Shown in pieces: positions 35,336 through 43,746 of a DNA stretch of 64,000 nucleotides. Source of the DNA: JABWBJ01 sp036507855 (GTDB lineage Bacteria; Gemmatimonadota; Gemmatimonadetes; Gemmatimonadales; Gemmatimonadaceae); the NCBI GenBank assembly GCA_036507855.1, contig DATCIJ010000028.1, positions 1-64,000 on the forward strand. The letters run 5' to 3'. A model generated the notes under the pieces. It was not told the origin of the DNA. It searched no databases and worked only from the letters and a program-made list of their open reading frames with translations. Each line of letters opens with the position of its first letter. Position 1 is the first letter of the stretch. The translations under genes and the position numbers were made by a program.

Positions 35336-36511
35336 CTGGGTGTCACCGGAGGGATCGCCAGCTACAAGTCGGTGTGGCTGGCGCGGCTGCTCACGCAGGC
35401 GACGGCGGAAGTCGATGTCGTCCTGACGCGGTCGGCCCCGGAATTTGTCGGTGCGGTAACCTTCGAGGCCCTCACGGGTCGGCCAGTCCACACGGCACTC
35501 GTGCAAACGGGCCACGCGCTCGACCATCTCCACCTTGCCAGGTCCGCCGAGCTCGTCGTCGTGGCGCCTGCCACTGCCGACTTCATGGCGCGCGCCGCCA
35601 CCGGTCGCGCCAACGACCTGCTCAGCGCCTGTCTTCTGGCGACCACGGCACCGGTGTTGTTCGTGCCGGCGATGAACGATCGCATGTGGGCGCACGGACA
35701 AACGCAGCGCAACGTCGCGCACCTGCGCGAACTCGGATATCACGTGCTCGACCCCGACGTGGGTGAACTCGCGGTCGGCGAGGGCTCCGGCCCGGGGCGA
35801 ATGCCCGAACCCGAGGCGATTCTGGCGCACGCGGGCCGCCTGCTGGAAACGACGGATTCGCTGCGGGGAAAGCGAGTGGTTGTTTCCGCCGGCCCTACAC
35901 GCGAAGCGCTCGATCCGGTGCGATTTCTCTCGAATCGCAGTAGCGGCAAGATGGGCGTTGCCATCGCTGCTTCCGCGTGGCGCCGCGGGGCCGACGTCGT
36001 GCTCATCGCCGGTCCGCTGTCCATCGACGCACCGATCGGCCCTCGCCTGGTTACGGTTGAGACCACCGAGGAAATGCTCGAGGCGGTGCGTGCGGAGATT
36101 ACCGCTGCCGACGTGCTGGTGATGGCGGCCGCTCCCGCCGACTTCCGCGCCAGCACGGTCGCCGCATCGAAAGTGAAGAAGACGAAGGCACCGAAGGCCC
36201 TCGCGCTCGAATCAGCACCGGACATTCTTCGCGAGACAATCTCGTCCCGGAGGCCCGGGTTGATCGCCGTGGGATTCGCGCTGGAGACGGACGAGGTCCT
36301 GGAGAATGCTGCCGCCAAACTCGAATCCAAGTGCCTCGACCTTATCGTCACGAACGATGCTCGCGAACCAGGCGCCGGGTTCTCGGTGGACACCAATCGC
36401 GTGACCATGCTCGCGCGTGACGGCACACGAACGGACGTGCCGTTGCTTCCCAAGACCGAGGTCGCCGACGCGATCCTCGATCGCATCGCGGAGCTCATCG
36501 ATGGACGCTAG
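35336..36511 (+). CDS. coaBC: Bifunctional phosphopantothenoylcysteine decarboxylase/synthetase (start unresolved)
   Basis: CoaBC makes 4'-phosphopantetheine from phosphopantothenate and cysteine in coenzyme A synthesis. The N-terminal flavoprotein domain begins RRVLLGVTGGIASYKS (codons from about 35324), and contains the HTALVQTGHALDHLHLA and PAMNDRMW segments. The C-terminal ligase domain has VVSAGPTREALDPVRFLSN and NDAREPGAGF. No ATG, GTG or TTG occurs in frame between the stop at 35222 and the GTG at 35372, which falls inside the conserved start. The CTG at 35336 is the nearest upstream candidate and is used here as the least bad choice. Confidence 0.9.
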   Translation: MGVTGGIASYKSVWLARLLTQATAEVDVVLTRSAPEFVGAVTFEALTGRPVHTALVQTGHALDHLHLARSAELVVVAPATADFMARAATGRANDLLSACLLATTAPVLFVPAMNDRMWAHGQTQRNVAHLRELGYHVLDPDVGELAVGEGSGPGRMPEPEAILAHAGRLLETTDSLRGKRVVVSAGPTREALDPVRFLSNRSSGKMGVAIAASAWRRGADVVLIAGPLSIDAPIGPRLVTVETTEEMLEAVRAEITAADVLVMAAAPADFRASTVAASKVKKTKAPKALALESAPDILRETISSRRPGLIAVGFALETDEVLENAAAKLESKCLDLIVTNDAREPGAGFSVDTNRVTMLARDGTRTDVPLLPKTEVADAILDRIAELIDGR

Positions 36512-37466
36512 GGACCGGCTTCGCCGCTTCCTCGAGCAGCGGCGCGAGGCTGGTGAGACGGAGCTGGTCTTTGACCAGCTGAGCGTCGACGAGGCGATGC
36601 GATTACTCGGGGCTGCGCCCGTCGAGGAAACAGGAAACAGGAAACAGGAAGCAGGCAAGGAACGAAGCGCTGTTTCCGAAGCGCAGACACCGCCTCCCGC
36701 GTCGGGAGCGTCGGAGGATTGGCGCGCGGTGCTGAAGGACGCCGGCGGCGCGCCAACTGAAAAGGACTCTCGCTACTCTATGCCGGCACCGTCCGCCACG
36801 CCGACGACTGGTGACACGCACGCAACGATGCCGCTCGAACTCGTGCCGCAAGGGATCATCATCGGGGGTGCTGGACGAGAGTTGTTTGGCGGCACCACAT
36901 CGCCCTACGCAACGCTCGAGGAACTTTCCACAGCGGTTTCAACGTGCACACTTTGTCCGTTGTATCGCGAGGCGAAGAATCCCGTGCCGGGTGAAGGAAA
37001 CCCCAACGCCGATTTCATGTGCGTTGGTGAAGCACCGGGCGCGACAGAAGACGAACTCGGTCGACCTTTCGTCGGTCAAGCCGGCCAGCTACTGGACAAA
37101 ATCCTCGGCGCAATCAAGCTCTCGCGCAACGACGTTTACATCTGCAATGTTCTCAAGCACCGACCACCCGGTAATCGCAATCCGATGCCGGACGAGGTGC
37201 AAGCCTGTAGTCCATACTTGTTGCGGCAGATCGAGCTGATCCGGCCACGAGTGATCGTTGCGTTCGGGACCTTCGCGGCCCAGACGCTCCTGAACACGCG
37301 AGAAGGCATCGGCAAGCTCCGCGGCAAGATTCACCGATACTACGGCGTGCCGCTGGTAGTGACCTACCATCCGGCCGCCCTGCTCAGGAATCCGGCCTGG
37401 AAGCGGCCGACGTGGGACGATGTCCAGCTTGCTCGAAGACTCCTCGATCGCACCAACAGTAGCTGA
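36501..37466 (+). CDS. Type 4 uracil-DNA glycosylase with repeat-bearing N-terminal extension
   Basis: A 321-residue UDG that removes uracil from DNA. The catalytic domain (about residues 145-321) has Fe-S cluster Cys residues (CTLCP, later VQAC), the motif GEAPGATEDE, and TYHPAALLRNP. Family members are usually about 200-220 residues. The roughly 130-residue N-terminal extension is low in complexity, and its segment ETGNRKQEAGKE (36624-36660) is translated from heptanucleotide repeats. The ATG at 36501 overlaps coaBC by eleven bases. Confidence 0.92.
   Translation: MDARDRLRRFLEQRREAGETELVFDQLSVDEAMRLLGAAPVEETGNRKQEAGKERSAVSEAQTPPPASGASEDWRAVLKDAGGAPTEKDSRYSMPAPSATPTTGDTHATMPLELVPQGIIIGGAGRELFGGTTSPYATLEELSTAVSTCTLCPLYREAKNPVPGEGNPNADFMCVGEAPGATEDELGRPFVGQAGQLLDKILGAIKLSRNDVYICNVLKHRPPGNRNPMPDEVQACSPYLLRQIELIRPRVIVAFGTFAAQTLLNTREGIGKLRGKIHRYYGVPLVVTYHPAALLRNPAWKRPTWDDVQLARRLLDRTNSS
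36624..36660. repeat. Heptanucleotide repeat inside udg
   Basis: Three GAAACAG-type units and one GAAGCAG unit in tandem, in frame within the udg extension. They are purine-rich on the coding strand. The unit is the same as at 29994-30023. Confidence 0.85.
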
Positions 37467-38844
37467 TACGTTTCGCGACCGCCGGCCTCCATGGTCGGAG
37501 GACGCTGAACAGGCGGTACTCGGCGCGATGATCATGGACCGCGACGCGATTCTTCGCGCGTCCGAATTCAGCGACGACACTCTGTTTTATCGTGAGGGCC
37601 ATCGCCGGATCTTCCGCGCGATCGTGGCGCTCAACGAACGCGGTGTGGTCGTCGACGTTCTGACGCTGGCTGACGAACTGGCGCTCCGCGGCGAACTCGA
37701 TGCATCGGGCGGCAAGGAATACCTGTCGCACCTGCTCGATGTGGTCCCCACCTCCGCCAATGTCGAGTACCACGCGCGGATCGTTCGCGAAAAAGGCCTC
37801 ATCAGGCGACTGATCGAGACCTCGACCGAGCTGGTGTCGGAGGCGTACGACGGACGGCGAACGTCAGCCGAACTGCTCGATCACGCCGAGCAGCGGATCC
37901 TGCAGATCAACACCGAGCGCGGCCGCGAAGGGTTCCATCGCATCAAGGAGCTCCTCTGGCCGGCGATGGAGCGCATCGAAGAACTGGCACGTGGCGGCGG
38001 CGCCGTCACCGGCGTGCCGTCCGGTTTCGTCGACCTCGATCGCCTCACGCTGGGATTCCAGCCCTCGGAACTGAGCATCGTTGCGGCTCGCCCTTCGATG
38101 GGAAAGACCGCCTTCATCCTCAACGTCGCGCAGAATGCCGCCATCCAGGCGCAGGTGCCGGTGGCTGTGTTCTCGCTCGAAATGGCCAAGGAGCAGCTCG
38201 TCGCCCGCATGCTCGCCGCCGAGGGCTACATCGATGCGCAGCGCCTTCGAAACGGGCGACTGTCGCCTGACGACTTCTCACGCCTGGCAAAGGCGACAGG
38301 AATCCTGAGTTCGGCCCCGATCTGGATTGACGACAGCCCCGGGTTGACGGCGCTGGATATTCGTTCGCGGGCGCGACGACTGCAGGTCGAGAACAAGGTC
38401 GGCCTCGTGATCATCGATTATCTCCAGCTGATCGCCGGTCCGCCCGATTCCGAGAACCGCCAGCAGGAGATCAGCTACATCTCGCGATCACTGAAGACGC
38501 TGGCCAGGGAACTGCGAATCCCCGTCGTGGCGTTGTCGCAGCTCTCGCGCGCGCCTGAACAGCGATCGGGTGATAACCGGCGTCCACAGCTCTCTGACCT
38601 GCGCGAGTCGGGCGCCATCGAACAGGACGCCGACGTGGTCATGTTCCTCTTCCGGCCGGAGTACTACGAAGGCACGACCGACGAGCGTGGAGAACCACGG
38701 CGGCTGGCGGACGGCACGCCCCTCGAAGGATTGGCGGAGTTGATCATCGGCAAGCAGCGGAACGGTCCGACGGACACCATTCGACTCCACTTCCACAAGC
38801 AGTACACCCGATTCGACAATTACACGCAGCGGCAAGCGTCGTGA
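37420..38844 (+). CDS. dnaB: Replicative DNA helicase DnaB
   Basis: A 474-residue hexameric helicase that opens the replication fork. The N-terminal domain has AEQAVLGAMIMDRDA. The RecA-like ATPase has Walker A ARPSMGKTA, VIIDYLQLI (Walker B), and ALSQLSRAPEQRSGDNRRPQ. No intein was seen. The ATG at 37420 overlaps the udg end by 47 bases; later starts would trim a non-conserved leader. The stop overlaps radA by four bases. Confidence 0.95.
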   Translation: MSSLLEDSSIAPTVADTFRDRRPPWSEDAEQAVLGAMIMDRDAILRASEFSDDTLFYREGHRRIFRAIVALNERGVVVDVLTLADELALRGELDASGGKEYLSHLLDVVPTSANVEYHARIVREKGLIRRLIETSTELVSEAYDGRRTSAELLDHAEQRILQINTERGREGFHRIKELLWPAMERIEELARGGGAVTGVPSGFVDLDRLTLGFQPSELSIVAARPSMGKTAFILNVAQNAAIQAQVPVAVFSLEMAKEQLVARMLAAEGYIDAQRLRNGRLSPDDFSRLAKATGILSSAPIWIDDSPGLTALDIRSRARRLQVENKVGLVIIDYLQLIAGPPDSENRQQEISYISRSLKTLARELRIPVVALSQLSRAPEQRSGDNRRPQLSDLRESGAIEQDADVVMFLFRPEYYEGTTDERGEPRRLADGTPLEGLAELIIGKQRNGPTDTIRLHFHKQYTRFDNYTQRQAS

Positions 38845-40220
38845 CGGTCAGGGTGAAGACGGTGTACCGCTGCACGGAATGCGGCGCCGAGTACCTGAAG
38901 TGGGGCGGGCGCTGCGACGCCTGTGGAGAGTGGAACACACTGGCCGAGGAGATCGAGCGGACGACGCCGCGCGCAAAGACTTCCTCTCGCGCGCGGCGGG
39001 AAGCGATGCCCACCTCCAGGCCCACGCCCATTGGGGCCGTGGAAGTCAGGCGGTCCACACGAATGTCGTCCGGCCTGCGGGAGCTCGACTATGTGTTAGG
39101 CGGCGGCATTGTCGACGGCAGCGTCGTGCTCATTGGCGGCGAGCCGGGCATCGGCAAGTCGACGCTGTTGCTCCAGGTCGCCGCCAGCGCTGCCCGCGCC
39201 GGGCGACGCACGCTCTACGTGTCGGCGGAGGAATCCGGCCCGCAGGTCCGGCTGCGCGCCGAGCGACTCGGTGATGACGCGCTGCTGGTGGAGCTGCTGG
39301 CTGAGACCGCGCTCGAGGAGATTCTGGCGAGTGCGGGAGCAATGTCCCCGGATCTGCTGGTCATCGACTCGATTCAGACCATCTACTCGACTGACCTGGA
39401 AGGAGCGCCGGGCAACGTGGGTCAGGTGCGCGAATGCGCGGCCCGGCTCATGCGCTTCGCGAAGGACACGGGGTGCGCCGTTTTCATCGTCGGGCACGTT
39501 ACGAAGGGCGGAGGCGTGGCCGGACCGAAGACGCTGGAACACATCGTCGACACGGTGCTGTACTTCGAGGGCGACGCATCGCTGGACTTCCGCGTACTGC
39601 GCGCCACCAAGAACCGGTTCGGCAGCGTGGACGAGATCGGGGTCTTCCGCATGACGGCATCGGGCCTCGAGGGCGTGGACAATCCTTCCGCGCTCTTCAT
39701 GGGCGACGGCGGGGCTTCCGCGTCAGGCACGGCGGTGACGGCGCTGATCGAGGGATCGCGACCGGTACTGGTGGAAATCCAGGCGCTGGCCGCGAAGGCG
39801 GGATACGGAACGCCGCAACGTGTCGCCAACGGCGTCGATCCGCGCCGGCTGGCGTTGCTCCTGGCGGTGCTGGAAAAGCGCTCGGGGCTGCCACTGTCGC
39901 AGCTCGATGTCTTCGTCAATGTGGCTGGCGGTTTGCGGCTGACGGAACCCGCGGGAGACCTCGCCATCGCCGCCGCGGTCGCATCGAGCGTGTACGACAT
40001 CCCGCTGCCGCGTGGCTCGGTCTTCATCGGCGAGCTGGGACTCGGTGGCGAAATCAGAGCGGTGTCGCAGTCGGAGCGCCGCCTGGCCGAGGCAGCACAG
40101 TTAGGCATGTCGGTCGCCTACGTGGGTGCCCGCGGACTCCAGGCGCGAAACGGCGGCAGCATGCGTCTCTCGGCGCACGAGCACCTGGGCGCGTTGTTCG
40201 CGACGCTCTTCCGCTCATGA
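38841..40220 (+). CDS. radA: DNA repair protein RadA/Sms
   Basis: A 459-residue branch-migration helicase of recombination. The N-terminal zinc finger is CTECGAEYLKWGGRCDACGE. The RecA-like core has Walker A GGEPGIGKST and the RadA-specific KNRFG motif. The C-terminal Lon-like domain starts near residue 290. It begins with GTG overlapping the dnaB stop (GTGA). Its end overlaps ispD (ATGA). Confidence 0.95.
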   Translation: MTVRVKTVYRCTECGAEYLKWGGRCDACGEWNTLAEEIERTTPRAKTSSRARREAMPTSRPTPIGAVEVRRSTRMSSGLRELDYVLGGGIVDGSVVLIGGEPGIGKSTLLLQVAASAARAGRRTLYVSAEESGPQVRLRAERLGDDALLVELLAETALEEILASAGAMSPDLLVIDSIQTIYSTDLEGAPGNVGQVRECAARLMRFAKDTGCAVFIVGHVTKGGGVAGPKTLEHIVDTVLYFEGDASLDFRVLRATKNRFGSVDEIGVFRMTASGLEGVDNPSALFMGDGGASASGTAVTALIEGSRPVLVEIQALAAKAGYGTPQRVANGVDPRRLALLLAVLEKRSGLPLSQLDVFVNVAGGLRLTEPAGDLAIAAAVASSVYDIPLPRGSVFIGELGLGGEIRAVSQSERRLAEAAQLGMSVAYVGARGLQARNGGSMRLSAHEHLGALFATLFRS

Positions 40221-40960
40221 CCGGCGCAGCGGGCGACGCGGGCACCTCGACGCGGGATGTACCGCCGGCACCCGACGTCGGCGTGGTCATCGTCGCGGGC
40301 GGCACCGGGTCCCGCGCGGCGGGAACCACGGGCGAGCTCAAGCAGTTTCGCTGGGTGGGTGACAAGCCAATGCTCCTCCACGCGGTTCACGCATTCCAGC
40401 GCCGTTCCGACGTCGCACTGGTGGTCTGCGTGCTTCCCCGCTCGCACGCCGCCGACCCGCCGCCCTGGCTGTTCCAATGCGATCTCGACCGGCTGCTGGT
40501 GAGCACCGGTGGTCGGGATCGGGGCGAATCGGTGTGGAATGGCCTCGAGGACCTGCCTGACGAGTTGGCGGTGGCGGTGATCCACGACGCGGCCCGCCCG
40601 CTCGTCACCGACGCCACCATCGACGCGGTCATCACCGAAGCGCGGCGCGGCCATGGAGCGGTCGCGGCGCTACCCGTCGTCGATACGCTGAAGGAAGTCG
40701 ACGCATCGGGGCGGATCACCCGCACGATCGAACGTGAAGGACTCTGGCGCGCGCAGACTCCGCAGGCCTTTCCCATGCGCGTCATCGAGCATGCGTACGT
40801 CGAGGCTCGCCGGGCGGGCGTGACGGCAACTGACGATGCCGCGCTGGTGGAACGCCTTGGGCTGGACGTTTTCGTGGTGCGCGGGAGCGAACGGGCGATG
40901 AAGGTGACGGAAGAAGCCGACTTCGCGCGCGTCGAGCGTCTGGCCTCGCTGGCGGATTGA
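40217..40960 (+). CDS. ispD: 2-C-methyl-D-erythritol 4-phosphate cytidylyltransferase
   Basis: A 247-residue enzyme of the MEP isoprenoid pathway, converting MEP and CTP to CDP-ME. The nucleotide-binding loop VAGGTGSRAAG stands where AAGxGxR is usual, and is followed by LKQF in place of PKQ. Other motifs are VIHDAARPLV and WRAQTPQAF. The start at 40217 overlaps radA by four bases. The Ala-to-Gly change in the first motif is mild. The companion ispF is not adjacent. Confidence 0.93.
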   Translation: MTGAAGDAGTSTRDVPPAPDVGVVIVAGGTGSRAAGTTGELKQFRWVGDKPMLLHAVHAFQRRSDVALVVCVLPRSHAADPPPWLFQCDLDRLLVSTGGRDRGESVWNGLEDLPDELAVAVIHDAARPLVTDATIDAVITEARRGHGAVAALPVVDTLKEVDASGRITRTIEREGLWRAQTPQAFPMRVIEHAYVEARRAGVTATDDAALVERLGLDVFVVRGSERAMKVTEEADFARVERLASLAD

Positions 40961-41625
40961 TGCGTCAGGCCGCTGTCCCGTTCTGGTCTCCTGCCGAAAT
41001 CGAAGCGTCCCTGAGCGAAACGGCGGCGCACCTGCAGGCCGGACGGGTGCTGGCGTATCCCACCGAAACGGTCTATGGCTTCGGTGGCGCCGTGGATCGT
41101 GACGCCGTGGAACGGCTCGTGGCGCTCAAGCGTCGCCCCGCGGCCAAGCCATTCCTCCTCCTTGTTTCCGACAGCGCGATGCTCGAGCGCCTCGACCTTC
41201 ACCTTCCGAGCGCGGCGGCGCAGCTGGCGGCGCGTCACTGGCCGGGACCACTCACGCTCGTCCTGCGCGGGGGCGAGCGTCGCGTGCCACCCCGGTTGCG
41301 CGGTCCCGAGGGTGGCGTCGCGGTGCGATGGACGTCACATCCCGCATTGCAGCGGATGATCGCTGCCTACGGAGACCCGATTACATCGACATCGGCCAAC
41401 CTGCCCGGGCTACCGCCAGCCATGACCGCCGGGGAGATTGTTGAGCAGTGGGGGGATGCGGTCGCACGCGGCATTCTCCGGGTGCTTGACGGTGGTCGGT
41501 TGGAAGCGTCGGCACCTTCGACCGTGGTGGACTGCACGGGTCGCCGCCCGCGCGTCATCCGACCCGGCGCCATTTCGGCGGACGTACTGCGGGAGAGCGT
41601 GCCGGACCTGATCGGCGATGCCTGA
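40960..41625 (+). CDS. tsaC: L-threonylcarbamoyladenylate synthase (TsaC/YwlC/Sua5 short form)
   Basis: A 221-residue enzyme that makes threonylcarbamoyl-AMP for the t6A modification of tRNAs reading ANN codons. Motifs: AYPTETVYGFGG, KRRPAAKPF and TSTSANLPG. The C-terminal Sua5 domain of longer homologues is absent. The ATG at 40960 touches the ispD stop; the TTG at 40957 is also possible. A palindromic element follows. Confidence 0.92.
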   Translation: MRQAAVPFWSPAEIEASLSETAAHLQAGRVLAYPTETVYGFGGAVDRDAVERLVALKRRPAAKPFLLLVSDSAMLERLDLHLPSAAAQLAARHWPGPLTLVLRGGERRVPPRLRGPEGGVAVRWTSHPALQRMIAAYGDPITSTSANLPGLPPAMTAGEIVEQWGDAVARGILRVLDGGRLEASAPSTVVDCTGRRPRVIRPGAISADVLRESVPDLIGDA

Positions 41626-41628
41626 CGA

Positions 41629-41707
41629 GTGCCGTTCCAGCGTGCCAGGCGAAACCGAGGGAACGATGTTCGCGTCACCTTTTAACTGAATCACGTTGGA
41701 ACGGCAC
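41629..41707. repeat. Short palindromic element, copy 2 (GTGCCGTTCCAAC termini)
   Basis: A 79-bp element with 16-bp inverted ends (41629-41644 and 41692-41707, one mismatch). The ends match copy 1 at 16291-16378, but the interior differs. It separates tsaC from the phosphatase gene by a few bases on each side. Confidence 0.7.
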
Positions 41708-41713
41708 GACGCC

Positions 41714-42184
41714 ATGCGATTGCTTTTCGTGTGCACAGGGAATACCTGCCGGAGCGCGCTGGCCGAGGCCATCGCGCGCCGCGAGGCGATCGAGCGCGGG
41801 CTTGCCGACGTGGAGGTCGCGAGCGCGGGCACCAGCGCATGGGACGGCGCGCCGGCATCCGATGGCGCCCTGCTGGTGGCGATGGAACGCGGACTGGACC
41901 TCGCGTCACACCGCTCGCAGCAGTTGACCCGGGAACTGGTCCAGTCACACGACGTCGTCCTGGCCATGGGTCCGCACCACCAGGAACGCGCCGAGGCGTT
42001 AGGCGGGGAGGGGCGGACGCACCTGCTGACGGCGTTTGCCGCTGGAGCATCGACGGGGCGCGCGATCAACGACCCGTTTGGCGGTGACCTGGAGCAGTAT
42101 CGGGAAACGCTCGTCGAACTTCAGGCCGAGATCCGGCGCGTGTTCGATCGGCTCACGGCGCGTCCGAGTCAGCAGGCCGGGTGA
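41714..42184 (+). CDS. Low-molecular-weight protein-tyrosine phosphatase
   Basis: A 156-residue cysteine phosphatase (arsenate reductase-like fold). The P-loop CTGNTCRS lies at residues 7-14, with the nucleophile Cys7 and Arg13. The general-acid loop INDPFGGD is near residue 118. The ATG at 41714 starts exactly at the conserved MRLLFVCTG; a TTG upstream lies in the palindromic element. It may dephosphorylate sugar or protein tyrosines. It overlaps aroE by four bases. Confidence 0.9.
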   Translation: MRLLFVCTGNTCRSALAEAIARREAIERGLADVEVASAGTSAWDGAPASDGALLVAMERGLDLASHRSQQLTRELVQSHDVVLAMGPHHQERAEALGGEGRTHLLTAFAAGASTGRAINDPFGGDLEQYRETLVELQAEIRRVFDRLTARPSQQAG

Positions 42185-42987
42185 CGATCCCGGGTCGACT
42201 GGTCCTGCTCGGCCATCCGGTGCGGCACTCGCTGTCGCCACGATTCCAGAACGCCGCCCTGCGGGCAGCGGGAATTCCGCTGACATATGAAGCACTCGAC
42301 GTTCTTCCCGACGCGCTGGGGAATGTTCTGGGCCAACTGCGCGCGGAGAACGCGGCCGGCAACGTCACGGTGCCGCACAAAGCCGCGGTGGCCGCGGCCT
42401 GCGACCGACACACCGGGACCGCGATCCGCACCGGAGCGGTCAATACGTTCTGGTGTGATGGCAACCGGCTTGTGGGGGATAACACCGACGTGGCCGGATT
42501 TCGTGCCCTGGCCGTCAGCGTGCTGGGGCAGGAACCGGTGGACGCCGTCGTGGGCCTGCTGGGCGCCGGTGGGGGAGCCGCCGCGGTGTGCGCGGTCGTG
42601 GAGGAATGGCCAGGCGCACGCGTGGTCGTGCATGCCCGCGGCCGGGAGCGTGCGGTCGCGCTCGCCCATCGGTTTCCCGGACTCGTTGGCCTCGCATACT
42701 CCACTGCCGACGCCATCCGGGACGCCACGATCGTGGTCAACGCCACTCCCGTCGGTCTGCAGGGCGATGACGTTCCGGTCGCGGTGAGCCTGCTGCCTCG
42801 TGACGCGGCCGTGATGGATCTCGCCTATCGTGCCGGCCAGACCCCCTGGATCCTCGCCGCCCGCGAGGCAGGGCATCGCGCGGCCGATGGGCTGGAGATG
42901 CTGATTGCGCAGGGAGCGGAAGCCTTCGAACGCTGGTTCGGTCGCGCACCCGACCGGAACGTCATGCGGCAGGCACTGGCCGCCTAA
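42181..42987 (+). CDS. aroE: Shikimate dehydrogenase
   Basis: A 268-residue NADP-dependent enzyme that reduces 3-dehydroshikimate. Motifs: VRHSLSP, NVTVPHK (catalytic Lys), GAVNT, NTDVAGF, the nucleotide loop GAGGGA and ADGLEMLIAQGAEAFERW. It starts at GTG 42181, overlapping the phosphatase. Its stop TAA is part of a GCCTAAC word (42982-42988). Confidence 0.94.
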   Translation: MTIPGRLVLLGHPVRHSLSPRFQNAALRAAGIPLTYEALDVLPDALGNVLGQLRAENAAGNVTVPHKAAVAAACDRHTGTAIRTGAVNTFWCDGNRLVGDNTDVAGFRALAVSVLGQEPVDAVVGLLGAGGGAAAVCAVVEEWPGARVVVHARGRERAVALAHRFPGLVGLAYSTADAIRDATIVVNATPVGLQGDDVPVAVSLLPRDAAVMDLAYRAGQTPWILAAREAGHRAADGLEMLIAQGAEAFERWFGRAPDRNVMRQALAA

Positions 42988-43735
42988 CGCTTCCGCAGGC
43001 CGGCGCGCGGTCCGCGCCCTCGCCCACTTCCTTCTCCCCCGTTGCTGTGTCACCTGCGATGCCCGCCTGCCGGAAGGCGCGTCCGATCTGGCCTGCGGAA
43101 CGTGCTGGTCCCGCCTCCCGATGCTGCCGAACCCGCAGTGCCCGCGCTGCGGGTATCCCCTCGCCGACGGCGCGTGCCGGTGGTGCGACTTGCTGCCGCC
43201 GTATGTCCGGGCCGTCCGCTCCGTCTGCTGGGTTCCCGATGGCCTGGGTGGTGAGCTCGTTCACGCGCTCAAGTACGACGGCTGGCATGCGCTGGCGGCA
43301 GGATTGGGCGCGCGGATGGCCCGGCTCTCGTGGCCGCCGGATGTGGCCGCCGAACGCACGGCGCTGGTTCCCGTGCCGCTGTCGACCAGGCGCGAACGTG
43401 AGCGCGGTTTCAACCAGAGTGCGCGGCTCGCGGACGCAATTGGTGGTTGCCTCGGTCTCGCCGTCTGGCGCGATGTGCTCATTCGCACAAATTTCACGTC
43501 TTCGCAGACGCGGTTGACTCCCGAGGAGCGGCTCCGCAATGTTTCCGGCGCCTTCCGGGTCACCGGTGATCCGACTCGACTGCGCGGCGCGCACCTGGTG
43601 CTCGTGGATGACGTCGTCACCACCGCAGCGACTCTGAACGCCTGCGCGGCCGCCCTTTTTGCCGGCGGATCCCGGATCATCAGCTACGTCACTTTCGGCC
43701 GCGCGCGCCTCCCAGGCGATGCGCCGCTCCAATGA
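42905..43735 (+). CDS. comF: ComF-family phosphoribosyltransferase (start uncertain)
   Basis: A double zinc-ribbon and phosphoribosyltransferase protein related to ComFC and GntX, linked to DNA uptake or repair. Cys pairs are in CCVTC, CGTCW, CPRCG and CRWC. The PRPP-binding loop is VLVDDVVTTAAT. The first in-frame start is TTG at 42905, which overlaps aroE by 83 bases and adds a non-conserved leader; no ATG, GTG or TTG follows before the conserved FLLPRCC. The true start is unknown. Confidence 0.85.
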   Translation: MRRERKPSNAGSVAHPTGTSCGRHWPPNASAGRRAVRALAHFLLPRCCVTCDARLPEGASDLACGTCWSRLPMLPNPQCPRCGYPLADGACRWCDLLPPYVRAVRSVCWVPDGLGGELVHALKYDGWHALAAGLGARMARLSWPPDVAAERTALVPVPLSTRRERERGFNQSARLADAIGGCLGLAVWRDVLIRTNFTSSQTRLTPEERLRNVSGAFRVTGDPTRLRGAHLVLVDDVVTTAATLNACAAALFAGGSRIISYVTFGRARLPGDAPLQ

Positions 43736-43746
43736 GGTCTTCCGGC

